NCBI RefSeq assembly: GCF_001458175.1
Contig: NZ_CYPW01000006.1
Coordinates: 561,422 to 625,421, forward strand
Direction of reading: 5' to 3'
DNA from: Shimia marina
GTDB taxonomy: Bacteria; Pseudomonadota; Alphaproteobacteria; Rhodobacterales; Rhodobacteraceae
Length of the DNA: 64,000 nt
The position numbers and the translations under genes are program-made. The notes beneath the pieces are model-generated. The model ran no database searches and was not told where the DNA came from. It saw nothing but the letters and a program-made list of their open reading frames with translations. The stretch's first letter is position 1, and each line of letters begins with the position of its first letter. This document shows, piece by piece, positions 9,213 through 19,800 of this stretch.

Positions 9213-10040
9213 TTATCTGCTGTTGAGGATATCACGGTGATAGCGCTTCACCAAAACAATACCCAAGAACAATGTGACAATGCCAACGGTTAAAACAAAT
9301 GTGATGTTTACAAATTCGGTTCGGTATGTGGGATAGAAACCCGTCCGCATGAGCGACACGACATGGGCAACCGGGTTCCACCACAGAATATCCTGAACCA
9401 CGGGGGGCAGATCATCGATGAGAAAGAAAATCCCGGATGCAATGAAAAGCGGTCGATTCAAGATGCTCCAGACTTGCGCCCAAACGGGAAACAGCCCAAA
9501 AATTGCACAGTTGAGCACCCCAACGCCTGTTCCTAGCAACATCGACAGCAGGACTGATACGACAATGGGGTTAAATTCCAAGATCACGCGGGTTTTTGTT
9601 ACCAAAAGAATGCCCGCAACCAGAATAAACATGACCATGAGTTGGGTCAGAGCAGTCAGTATGAAACGGGCGATGATCGCATCGGCCCAAGTGACCGCTG
9701 GATATTGGAGCAGCGCTTTGGAAAAAAAAAGGCTGCGCATCACATTTCCGGAAAGCATATTATAAAGGCTAAATGGCAGCACACCCGTGGCGTAGAAAAG
9801 CAGAAAACTGTTGCCCAGAGCCGGGGTGCGCATCACCAGAGAAAATCCGAGTGAGAGAAGCAGAATACCGCCCAAAGGTTCCATGATCGCCCAAACATAT
9901 CCGCCTGGTGACCTTCCATAGCGCGTCGACATTTCACGCAGAATCAGAGCGGAAATGGCGCGAAAAGATGCAAAGCTGCGTTTTACGCCTTGAGCGGGTT
10001 TTTGCACCTGAGACAGGGATTGGGCTTGGTCAGCGGGCAT
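9213..10040 (-). CDS. Capsule/polysaccharide ABC transporter permease (KpsM-like)
   Basis: This is a 275-residue ABC-2 type permease with about six membrane segments. It starts from the ATG at 10040; the frame stays open to 10151 but the extra stretch lacks family character. LILREMSTRYGRSPGGYVWAI near the N-terminus is characteristic of KpsM/RfbA/Wzm polysaccharide exporters, and WWNPVAHVVSLMRTGFYP near the end is the conserved C-terminal segment. It should form the channel for the ATPase at 11632. Unusually it is transcribed away from its partners, with its start 89 bp from the divergent KpsE-like gene. Confidence 0.9.
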   Translation of the reverse strand: MPADQAQSLSQVQKPAQGVKRSFASFRAISALILREMSTRYGRSPGGYVWAIMEPLGGILLLSLGFSLVMRTPALGNSFLLFYATGVLPFSLYNMLSGNVMRSLFFSKALLQYPAVTWADAIIARFILTALTQLMVMFILVAGILLVTKTRVILEFNPIVVSVLLSMLLGTGVGVLNCAIFGLFPVWAQVWSILNRPLFIASGIFFLIDDLPPVVQDILWWNPVAHVVSLMRTGFYPTYRTEFVNITFVLTVGIVTLFLGIVLVKRYHRDILNSR

Positions 10041-10128
10041 GTGAAAACATTCCTGTGCTGGCATCTGGAAAATGCAGTATGTAAGTAACGTACATAAATT
10101 TGAATAGTCATTCTTTAGAAAGCACATA

Positions 10129-11619
10129 ATGGCAGACGGGTCCAAAGGCAAAGAGCAAAAGCGCGCTGCACAAGGGGTCGAAGGAGCCTCTAACCCTGAG
10201 CGCCTTCAAACCGATGAAAAATCAGACGGTGCAGTATCGCGACCGAATGCAACTTCCAAGCAACAGGGTGGTCAAAACCCGCATACCGCAAAACAGACTT
10301 GGCAAAAGCCGGCCCAAAATGCACAGAAGCCTCAACAAGCTGGTGCAAACAAGCCGAGGCCGCAGGGGCAGCACTCAGGTCAGGCCAAACAGGGACAATG
10401 GGCCAAAAAACAACAAGCGGCTTCTCAGGTAGTCACGCCTCAAAAGGTAGAGCAGCCCAAGCAAAAAGAACAGGCAAAGTCCTACCCATACGCCGAAGCG
10501 GCTGGGTTGAAGCGGCGTCACTTTGGGTTGATAGTTTCTTTTTTCTTATTGGTTTTCCTGCCTTTGGCTGTAACGGTTTACTACCTTTGGGGCATTGCAG
10601 AAGATCAATATAGCTCGGTGACAGGTTTCACCGTGCGTCAGGAAGAATCCGCAGGGGCGCAGGAACTTTTGGGCGGGCTTGCGCAAATTGCCAGCACGTC
10701 AAGCTCGCGCGATGGTGATATCCTCTATGAGTTTATTCTGAGCCAGAGCATGGTGCGCAGTGTCGAGGAAAGGGTCGGTTTACGCGAACACTATTCTATG
10801 TATTGGGAAACGGACCCGGTGTTCTCCCTTTGGCCAGATGCCAGCATTGAAGATCTCGAATGGTTCTGGCAGCGGATCGTCAAAATTTCCTACAACAGCA
10901 GCTCCGGTCTGATTGAGCTGCAGGTGCTCGCATTTGATCCGGAGACGGCCCATGCAATTGCCTCTGTGATTGTCGATGAAAGTCAGTTGATGATCAATGC
11001 TCTCAACAATCAGGCGCGCGAAGATGCCATGCGCTATGCGCGGCGTGATCTTGATGAAGCTGTTGAGCGTTTGAAACAGGCGCGTGAAGCCATCAATGCG
11101 TTCCGTACGCGGACCCGCATCGTTGATCCGGATACCGATATCGAAGGCCGCATGGGCGTGCTCAACAATCTGCAACAGCAGCTCGCAGAGGCGCTCATCG
11201 AATATGATCTGGTACGTCAGACAGCCAAGGTGACGGATCCGCGTTTGGTGCAGGCCCAACGTCGCATTGAAGTCATTCAGCAGCGGATCAAGCTTGAGCG
11301 CGAGGCTTTTGCATCCGCGTCCATTGAAACGGGGGCCGGTGAGGAAGACTACCCTGATCTGATTGCAGAATATGAGGGTTTGGTTGTGGATCGTGAGTTC
11401 TCAGAAGAGACCTACCGCGCCGCGCTTGGGGCCGTTGACGTGGCGCGTGCCAAAGCAGAACGCCAGAGCCGGTACCTTGCGACTTACATCCAACCCACCA
11501 TGGCAGAGACCAGTGAATATCCGCGTCGTGCCGTTATCGTCGCGCTTGTAGCTCTGTTCCTCACTCTGAGTTGGGGTGTCATGGCATTGGTTTACTATGC
11601 CATTCGTGATCGCAGCTGA
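10129..11619 (+). CDS. KpsE/Wzz-like capsule export inner-membrane protein
   Basis: This is a 496-residue polysaccharide co-polymerase/export protein of the KpsE (PCP-3) type. A first membrane helix lies near residues 131-153, followed by a periplasmic domain starting YSSVTGFTVRQEESAG. Long helices sit around residues 310-460, and a second membrane helix near 466-489 precedes a short cytoplasmic tail. Such proteins link the Kps ABC transporter to the outer-membrane exporter. The first 125 residues are an unusual, cytoplasmic, low-complexity Gln/Lys/Ala/Pro-rich extension not expected in E. coli KpsE (about 380 residues). The gene leads an operon with kpsT-like at 11632. Confidence 0.88.
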   Translation: MADGSKGKEQKRAAQGVEGASNPERLQTDEKSDGAVSRPNATSKQQGGQNPHTAKQTWQKPAQNAQKPQQAGANKPRPQGQHSGQAKQGQWAKKQQAASQVVTPQKVEQPKQKEQAKSYPYAEAAGLKRRHFGLIVSFFLLVFLPLAVTVYYLWGIAEDQYSSVTGFTVRQEESAGAQELLGGLAQIASTSSSRDGDILYEFILSQSMVRSVEERVGLREHYSMYWETDPVFSLWPDASIEDLEWFWQRIVKISYNSSSGLIELQVLAFDPETAHAIASVIVDESQLMINALNNQAREDAMRYARRDLDEAVERLKQAREAINAFRTRTRIVDPDTDIEGRMGVLNNLQQQLAEALIEYDLVRQTAKVTDPRLVQAQRRIEVIQQRIKLEREAFASASIETGAGEEDYPDLIAEYEGLVVDREFSEETYRAALGAVDVARAKAERQSRYLATYIQPTMAETSEYPRRAVIVALVALFLTLSWGVMALVYYAIRDRS

Positions 11620-11631
11620 GAGATGTGAAAC

Positions 11632-12312
11632 ATGCTGAGGTTTGAACATCTTTCCAAAAGCTTCGACGTGCGTGGCGTTAGGAACATTGTGATCGACGAC
11701 TTGAATATGGAGTTGCCTAGCGGATGTGCTCTGGCGCTTCTGGGCCGCAATGGTGCGGGCAAATCCACGCTTCTGCAAATCATAGCAGGGACACTGCGGC
11801 CAACATCTGGGCGTGTCGTGAGCGATGGGTCCATTTCCTGGCCTGTGGGTTTTGGTGGCTCGTTTCATGGAGAACTTACCGGCGCGCAAAATGTGCGATT
11901 CATTGCGCGTATTTACGGTGTGGACACGGATACTCTGGTGGAATTTGTTGATGACTTCGCCGAGCTGGGTGGACAGTTTCACATGCCGGTGCGGACCTAT
12001 TCATCGGGCATGCGATCGCGTTTGACCTTTGGGGCATCGATGGGAATTCAGTTTGATACCTATCTGGTCGATGAGGTCACTGCCGTTGGGGATGCGGCGT
12101 TTCGGGCCAAAAGCCGGGAGGTGTTTGTCGAGCGTATGAAACACTCTAGCGCCATTATGGTCAGTCATGAAATGGGGCAGGTCCGCCAGTTTTGTGATCG
12201 TGGCCTCGTGCTGAACAACGGACAGTTGCAGTATTTTGAAGATGTAGAGGAGGCGATTGACGTGCACCTCGACCTGGTGAAACAGGCGCGCGCCGGATTT
12301 AAGGGGCGTTAA
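11632..12312 (+). CDS. Capsule/polysaccharide ABC transporter ATPase (KpsT-like)
   Basis: This is a 226-residue ATPase. Walker A is LLGRNGAGKSTLLQI, the signature loop is YSSGMRSRL, Walker B is TYLVDEVTAVGD, and the switch His is in MVSHEMGQ. The GMRSRL signature and short length match KpsT of group 2 capsule exporters. It lies 12 bp after the KpsE-like gene and should energise the KpsM-like permease at 9213-10040. No KpsD, KpsC or KpsS homologue is present in this window. Confidence 0.93.
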   Translation: MLRFEHLSKSFDVRGVRNIVIDDLNMELPSGCALALLGRNGAGKSTLLQIIAGTLRPTSGRVVSDGSISWPVGFGGSFHGELTGAQNVRFIARIYGVDTDTLVEFVDDFAELGGQFHMPVRTYSSGMRSRLTFGASMGIQFDTYLVDEVTAVGDAAFRAKSREVFVERMKHSSAIMVSHEMGQVRQFCDRGLVLNNGQLQYFEDVEEAIDVHLDLVKQARAGFKGR

Positions 12313-12410
12313 AGACCTAGGGGACTGTGTGGTGGTGTTTCGGGCTATTTGAAACCTCAGTGTGCAGTGAGCCCGATTTTTTTGAGTTTAAGACATACTG
12401 GGAACGACAT

Positions 12411-13883
12411 TTGAAAATTCTGTATTACAATTGGGTCGATTACCTCGATCAGGAAAAGCGCGGCGGCGGGGTGACCGTCTATCAAGCTAATCTGATGTCG
12501 TCTCTCAAGCAGAATTGCGAGGTGCATGAGGTCTTTCTGAGCGCGGGTATTTCTTATGATCTGTTCGGAGGGAAACCGCGCTGGGAGGCGACGCAGACAG
12601 GCCCTTCTGATACGCGCCGGTATGATCTGATCAACTCCGGTGTTTTGGCACCCAGCCATCATTCTTTTGGCGACCCTGCACAGGTGGATCACGAGGCCAC
12701 AACGGCGGCCTTCATAGATTTTGTGAATGCAACCGGGCCTTATGATGTGATCCATTTCAACAATCTTGAGGGTGTCCCTGCCTCTGTGTTGAAGATCAAG
12801 GAAATCTGGCCTCAGACGCGCATCATACTATCGCTTCACAACTATTACTTTGCCTGCCCACAGGTGAATCTGTGGCATCAGGAGCGTGAAACCTGTGAGG
12901 ACTTTAATGCAGGGATGAAGTGTGCAGATTGTCTTCATGGGCAGCACAATCCCAGGCATTTGCGCATTGCGAATGGGTTATCTTATCGGCTCAAGAAAGC
13001 GGGTCTGCACCCTGACAGTTGGACGTTCAAGTTTTGTTTTACCTGGACCATGCGGTTGGCGCGGCGCGCGGTACGTGTGCTGCGCACGGTGCGCGGTTTG
13101 GGAAAATCGACGTCTCTTAAGCTTGAGCCCCCCCATGAAACTGCACAGGGCTTTGTGGAGCGGCGATCTCGGTTCATTGCCCTGATCAATGCACATTGTG
13201 ACAGGGTGCTCTGTGTGTCCGATGCGGTGTCAGATTTGGCAAAACACTATGGAATTGCGCCACACCTGGTGCATACAAACTATATTGGCACCCGTGAAGC
13301 GCAGGAGTTTCAACGTACCAAACCCCACTCTGGCCCTGTTGCCACAGATGGTGGGCTGACGCTGGCGTATCTTGGCTACATGCGTCGGGACAAGGGGTTT
13401 TACTTTCTGTTGTCCGCGCTGGAAAACCTGCCCAAAGAGACGGCACAGCGCATTCATCTGACCGTTGCGGCACGGCGCGGTGATGCGGAAACCATGCAGC
13501 GTTTACAGGCGCTGCAAACCCATCTCGCAGAGGTCACCCATATGGATGGCTATCATCATGATGATCTCGATACGCTTTTGGAAAAAGTGGATGTGGGGGT
13601 GATCCCGGTGCTGTGGCACGATAATTTGCCCCAAGTCGCGATTGAAATGCACGCGCGCCACATCCCCCTTTTGACCTCCCATATGGGTGGTGCCAAAGAG
13701 CTCGCAAATTGCCCGGACATGGTCTTTGAGGCCGGAAATGAAGCGCAGTTTCAGGACCGTTTGACCGCGCTCTTGGAGGGGCGGGTCGACATGGACGCCT
13801 ATTGGCGCTCTGCCATGGCGCCCAAAGACATGGCCAGCCATATGAAAGAACTGTTTGCGCACTACCAAAAGGACGCGTCATAA
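12411..13883 (+). CDS. GT4 family glycosyltransferase
   Basis: This is a GT-B glycosyltransferase of about 490 residues. The chosen start is TTG at 12411, which gives KILYYNWVDYLDQEKRGGGV, the normal GT4 opening. The frame extends to a GTG at 12327, adding 28 residues (MWWCFGLFETSVC...) that look untranslated. The N-terminal domain has LSLHNYYFACPQVNLW followed by CEDFNAGMKCADCLHG, a Cys-rich segment recurrent in GT4 proteins. The C-terminal Rossmann half has LAYLGYMRRDKGFYFLL and a late VIPVLWHDNLPQVAIEMHAR nucleotide-sugar region. A long helical insertion (residues about 220-280) is Arg-rich and may contact membrane. It converges with the giant gene, 14 bp apart. Confidence 0.85.
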   Translation: MKILYYNWVDYLDQEKRGGGVTVYQANLMSSLKQNCEVHEVFLSAGISYDLFGGKPRWEATQTGPSDTRRYDLINSGVLAPSHHSFGDPAQVDHEATTAAFIDFVNATGPYDVIHFNNLEGVPASVLKIKEIWPQTRIILSLHNYYFACPQVNLWHQERETCEDFNAGMKCADCLHGQHNPRHLRIANGLSYRLKKAGLHPDSWTFKFCFTWTMRLARRAVRVLRTVRGLGKSTSLKLEPPHETAQGFVERRSRFIALINAHCDRVLCVSDAVSDLAKHYGIAPHLVHTNYIGTREAQEFQRTKPHSGPVATDGGLTLAYLGYMRRDKGFYFLLSALENLPKETAQRIHLTVAARRGDAETMQRLQALQTHLAEVTHMDGYHHDDLDTLLEKVDVGVIPVLWHDNLPQVAIEMHARHIPLLTSHMGGAKELANCPDMVFEAGNEAQFQDRLTALLEGRVDMDAYWRSAMAPKDMASHMKELFAHYQKDAS

Positions 13884-13897
13884 ACGCGCCCTTTGGT

Positions 13898-16800
13898 TCA
13901 TGGATCAAGCCGCTCTTTGACGAAGTCAATATCTGTCCAATGCGCAGAGGTATGAGCGTCATAGATGATGCTGCGTCCCTCAGAGGCCAGCGCAAGGTAT
14001 TTGCGGTATTCTTCCGCGTCGTTGAAATGCTGTCGCCGGGCGACTTCGGTTTTGGCCTTGCGCCGAAAATCGGCGTTGTATTTGAAGTGCGCAAAAATCA
14101 GCTCGCGTTCCGACAATTTGGCATCCCCCACATAGTGCAGCCCGGCCGACAGGCGCATCCAGGGCTGGTATTTCAGCAAGGCCAGTTTCTGCGCCACAAA
14201 AAGATTTGGGCGTGACCCCGGAATGAGCCGGTGCCGCAGGGCGCTGGTCCATGTCGGACGGTCCGAGTAGGGGCCATAGGCTGGCATGTTGGTCAAAAAC
14301 GGGGTGCGGTCTGAATACCCGGCTTCCTCAAAAGGGTCTGTTTTGAATGTTGCACCTTCCAACGGGCCTTTGGGATACATGTCGAGCATAAAAATTCGCG
14401 CGGCTTCCGCCTCCGCGAACTCAGGCCGCGCCACCAGCGCAGGCAGGGTTTCTGTCTGCGTTTTCTGCCAGACCAGAAGCTCATCCGCATCCGCCACAAT
14501 CGACCATTTGCCAACGCGGAACTCTGCCAACATGGCTTGTTGCCAAGCCACGCCATAGCGGGACAGCCGATAATCCGTATCCACAGAGAACACACTCACA
14601 TCTGGCTGTGCGGCCAGATATTCAAGCGTCCCATCGTCAGAGCAATTGTCCGCAATCAAAAAGGCGCCCACGCCCAGTTTGCGGTAATGCGCCAGAAACT
14701 GCGGCAGCATGAACATTTCGTTGCGCATACAGGCCACAAGCGCCACCTCTGCGTTGCGTGCCCCTTCCAGTCTTTGTTCGTCTGTAACCAGTTCAAGCGC
14801 ATTGCTCTGGTAGCCCAGCTGGATCTCCTGATAGGCAGGCCAGATCTTCTTGGGGGTGAGTGTGGCCTTGTTAAGCTGTGCAATGGCCTCCTGCTGGCCC
14901 AGATGCGTGTCCATATGCACCAAATGCACCGGCGCGCTTAGGCTGGCATCAAAGCTATTTTGCCACGATGCAACAGGGATGGCATCTTTATGGGTACGAC
15001 GGCGCACCGTGACCGCATAATCTTCTTCAACCACCTCAATGCCGCGCTGGGCCAGAAGATCGCCAAGCATCTTGTCTTCCATGAAAGACACTTGAATCAA
15101 CTGTTGCCCCTCTGGGGAGGCCGCCGCATCAAGTGCCGCAGCCATCGCGGTGCGGCTCAGGGTGTAGCCCGATCCGCCATCTGCATAGCTTGAAGGTTCC
15201 GGGGACTTGTCCAGATCCATTTTGCCGCGTGCAGAGGCGGATTTGGCCTGATGCCAAACGCGGTCCAGCTGCCCAATACTGCGGGTCAGCCGACGTCCGA
15301 AATAGTCAAATTTGCGATAACTCAGAGAGTGGAAAAACAACGGCGCATTCATGAAGCAGTCATCGTCGATTTTCAGCATATGCGTGAAATCGGTATTGTC
15401 ATGTACCCAACGAATTGTGGCCAGTGTCTTCTGTGGCAGACCTTCGTAATCATCTGGTGCATCCAGATGCACGACGTCACCGATCTGAGATCCGTCTCCA
15501 TCTCCAACCACCACCACATAGGGCACGCCCAGTGCTTCAAGCAGGCTGAGCCAGCCTGCGCGCAGAGCCGGAATGCGTGTGTCCAGATAGGGTTTGCAGG
15601 AAAACACAGTGACAATTGTGTCAAACAGTGGATTGACGGCAAAATCTGTCCTGGCTGTGCCACTTTGTAGCGGTCTGGGCATGTCCAGAAGCGCAAGCAG
15701 CGGGGCCAGAATGCTGGCATCCACGGCGCTCTTGGCCAGTGTTGTCACGGCCATCTGCACGGCTGGTGCCGTTTTGAGCGCCATGCGCCGATCCCAATCA
15801 AGCATCTCAAAACGCCATTTGATCTGCTCGAGGATCTGGCCAATCTCTTTTTGCCTTAAGGGGTGAGGGACAAAGCCTGTGATCAATGCGATCCATACCG
15901 CAAAGCCAAGAAAGCCAGAGCGTTCGCCAGAAAGCTGATGGCATTGCGCCATAAGGTTCTGAAAGGTCTCAGGATCGATGGTATCTGCGGGCGCCGCCAA
16001 CAGCGTGGCTGCGTTGCGTGCGGCATCCCGCTGCAAGCACAGATAAGGGGTTTTGATCTGATCTGTTGTCAGGCTGGGCAGATGGTGGGCCACGAGGTCA
16101 GAGACCGCCTTTGAGACCGGTTTGCTTTGTGGCGCAGCCATATATCGAATGGCGGCTTTTGCGGCCTCTCCATGCACGGCAACGAAGTCTGACAGACTGG
16201 GGGCAGTCTGCTCCGAGAGCGGCATGCCCGCAGGGCCAAAGATCTCCCTCCGTGTGCGAACTGCGTCGCGACACCCAACCTGTTGAAAGAACTGTAGGGC
16301 GTCATGTGCCAGCTCAGGCGCAGTTTGGTGGGCAACCACATCGGCAAATTTTTCACGTGCAACCTGAAGTTCTGCTGGCAGATCCGGAATTTCAGAAGAG
16401 GGCAGGTAGGCCCAAAACTGTCGAGACAGACCGTAGTTGCGCAGACAGAACCAGATGATGTCCTGTCGCAGATAGTCTGGTGCCAGCCCCATGTTGAAAA
16501 CCAGCTGTGCAGCCGAATAGGTCAGCTCTTTACAATGGGCACGCTCCCAATAGTCGGCAGTGCGTTTGTCCACAAACTCCATGAAGGCATAGAGGATGTT
16601 TTCACGATCGGTTTCCGCCATATAAGTGGCCATCAGAGCCTGCCGCACCACCCAAGCAATTGTAGGTGTGACAATCCATTGATCTGTGGGTGTTGTCAGC
16701 GACCAGAAACAATTCCGAAGCGCTTCGATGTCGTTCTGCACAAACAGGAATGGCAAGATGGCCGAGTCGTTCCATGCATGGCCATTACCTTCATAGGGCG

Positions 16801-19800
16801 CCGTGCCTTTGGCCTTGGCGATGGCGTGGAAGGCGTGAAAATCCTGACCTTGGCGGGTAAAGAACTCCCCAAGTGCCAGTGTCACCTGTTGAGTGGCTTC
16901 CCATGACAGCGACATTTGCTCATAGACAGAGAGCGGGTCTTCTGGCGGGATTGCGGCTTGGCTTTTTGTGAAGAGGGCCAAAGCGGCTTCAAATTCCCGC
17001 ACAACCGGGTCGATGTCTTCTGCCTGCAGGGTTGCGCTGGCGGTTTCATCCGTCGGGGTGTCTGTGACCGTGTCGTCCTCATCGGCGTCATCCGCGAGGA
17101 ATCCGTCCAATTGGTAGAAACTGGTGCGATCTTGCAAGATCTCCTGCGCTTGCCCTGACAGCAGCGCGAACAAATCGCCATGGCGCACGTGTTCGATGGC
17201 GGTGAAAAGCGCGGCGCTATCTGCGTGGCTCGGATGCAGGGCCATCATCGCAGAAATACGGGCCGCCATCTGCGCGCGCGTGATATTGAGCGCTGCGCCA
17301 AGCGCTTGGCCACTCTGATCTTGCACTTGCAGAGACAGTGCAGCGTGTTCTTCTTCGGGAACATGCCGCCACAGACGGCCGGGCAGCAATGCCTGCAGGG
17401 CATCATGATCGTCTGCGGTATGTACCTCTGTTGCAGGCAATGTGTTTCCAGATGTCAGATCGACAACCTTGTGATCTTTGGTGGCATAGCCTGCCACCAG
17501 AACCAGCCTGCCATCCAGTGCGAGATCTTTCTGCGGCTGTTGTGGCAAGATCAGTTCCGGACGGATGTCACCCTGCAGATCAACTTGGCGAATGGATGTG
17601 ATGTCGCCGATGCCTGTTGGTTTTCCGGATGGCGCAACATCGAAAGCAAAGATCTCTGCGCCATCCAAAAGCACGCGTACTTTGCGCTCAGACAGCAGGA
17701 TTTCAACCGAACACCCTTCTTTTGCAAGCGTGACAGGTTCACGGGTTTCGGTCCCCCAGCCGTCATTGCCGAAGGCGTTACAAACAATCAGCTGTTCTTC
17801 AAATCGCAGCGAGACGTGGAACGGTATCAGAACACGATCCCCGGCATAGAGGGAGATGTTCGCATAGGGAGTATTGCGGAAGTCAGCAAAGTAGCGAAAC
17901 GCGGCTGCGTCTTGCAGCGGGAAAACCAGCATGGATTTCGTTTCATGCATGTTGGACAGCTGTCCGGCGGCGGCGTCCAGTTCCGCCTGCCTTTCCGCCA
18001 GAGAGCGGTTGCGCGGGCGCCCCATCACACGCCCAGCCAGCCCAACGGGGTCCATCAACAGCGCAGATCCCGGACCAAAAGCGGAATCAAATCCGGCAAT
18101 CTGCGGCGTGGGGCCACTCAATCCTCTGAGACTGGCCCCGAGAGAGGCACGCCCCAAGGCGATGGCTTTGTTGAGTTTGTTTCGAGGTGCCAGCGACTGT
18201 CGCTCAGCCCGCATGGCACGGTCATACAGCAGGCGCTCCCATCCTTCAGGCAGCTGATCTTTCACGTTCTCGGAAAGCGCTTTGATCATCGCATCATGAC
18301 CGGGGCCCACAGCGCCGCCATCATGCGGCACTTCTGGTACTTCTATGTCACCGCGACTGCTATAAATCACATGTTTCGCCGCAAGCGCTGCATTGAGGCA
18401 GAGCGCCCAGGAGGGTCTGGCACCTTTTGTGAATGCAACGCCCTGCTCTGCAAGAAGCGCGCGGCTGAAAATACGCGCCGAGGTTTCGGGTGCCATGGAT
18501 AGGGCAATTTGCGGAGACATTTTTAGTGTGCCGCTTTGGGGTACGTCACCCGCAAAGGGGCGCATATCATTGAAGCCATTGTGATAAACAACGGCTTCAT
18601 TTGGCGCATCGGGGCAGATATTGAAGGCTGACACACCCATATCTGCATTGGCACGCAACATGTGCTCTACCCGTTGAAACAACATGAATCGCTCAAAACG
18701 CACACCGGGGCGCATCAGAATGACGAAGTGTCCTTTTAGGTGCGACCAAAGTTCTCCCTGCCGCAGCAGTGTTGAGGGCAGAACACTCAGGTTTGCATGA
18801 GTCCGGGCATAGTTTTGCGCATGTGCAGTGTCCGATCTGCCTTCACAGAGCAAGACGATCTCCATCGCGGGGCCAATTTGAGCCGTTAGGCAGTTCAATG
18901 TCTGCTGAAATTGCGCATCCAATGTGCGGCGATAGGGAATACAGACGCTGAGAGGGGTGTCGCCTGCGATCTCAAGCGCCCAACTGCGCCAGATCTCCGG
19001 GTCCCAATGCGCAGAGAAGGTGATGCCCTGTTCCTGCATGAACTCCGCAGAGGCCTGTGCGAAACGGCTCCGTCGTTCCGGATCACGAATGGCAAGGCTG
19101 CGTTCAAATGTCAGGCGGGTTGTGAGGCGCGCAAAGGCTGTGTCTGCGTCAGGCCGTGCCGTTGCGCGCATGACATCGCGCAGGCCTCTTAGCACATCAA
19201 ACTGTTCAAAAACGCGTTCGCTGTCGGTTGTGGTGATCTGACCATCACGTCCCCGCGTTTGCAAATACAACGGCTCTGGCACATGTAGCAGATGATCTGT
19301 GCGCGCCGCCACCTGCTGGAAAAATTGGTGATCTTCAAACCAGGTGCCTTCAACGAACCGCAGCCCGTCAATCAGCGTCTTGCGGTAGATTTTGTTCCAA
19401 GCCGAGGGGAAATGCCGGATGACGTCGGTCCAGCTATCCAAAGGATACCGCCGGGCGCCGGCTGCACTATCCGGTACCTTGGCACCATGGATGGCCGAAT
19501 GCAGCTCCCCCAAACCATCCGGATGACAGGACTGTATCGCACAGGCGACCCAATCACTTTTGCTCTCCTGCAAAGCACCCAGCATCACCTCCAGAAAGTC
19601 TGGCGCCACACGGTCATCACTGTCAACGAACCCAATGTATTCGCCTTTTGCATGATCCAGACCGGCGTTTCTGGCGCCAGAAAGCCCCAGATTGGCTTGG
19701 CGAAAGAAATGAAAGCGCGCGTCACTCTGGCAAAACTTTGCAGCAATATCGCCGCTTTCATCTGTTGAGCCATCGTCAATCACGAGCACTTCGATGTCTG

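Noticed and set aside
17180..18502. Plus-strand frame of about 440 codons inside the giant gene
   Set aside because: It is opposite the galectin and acidic-linker part of the 2003-codon gene, with Cys/Arg/His-rich meaningless sequence.
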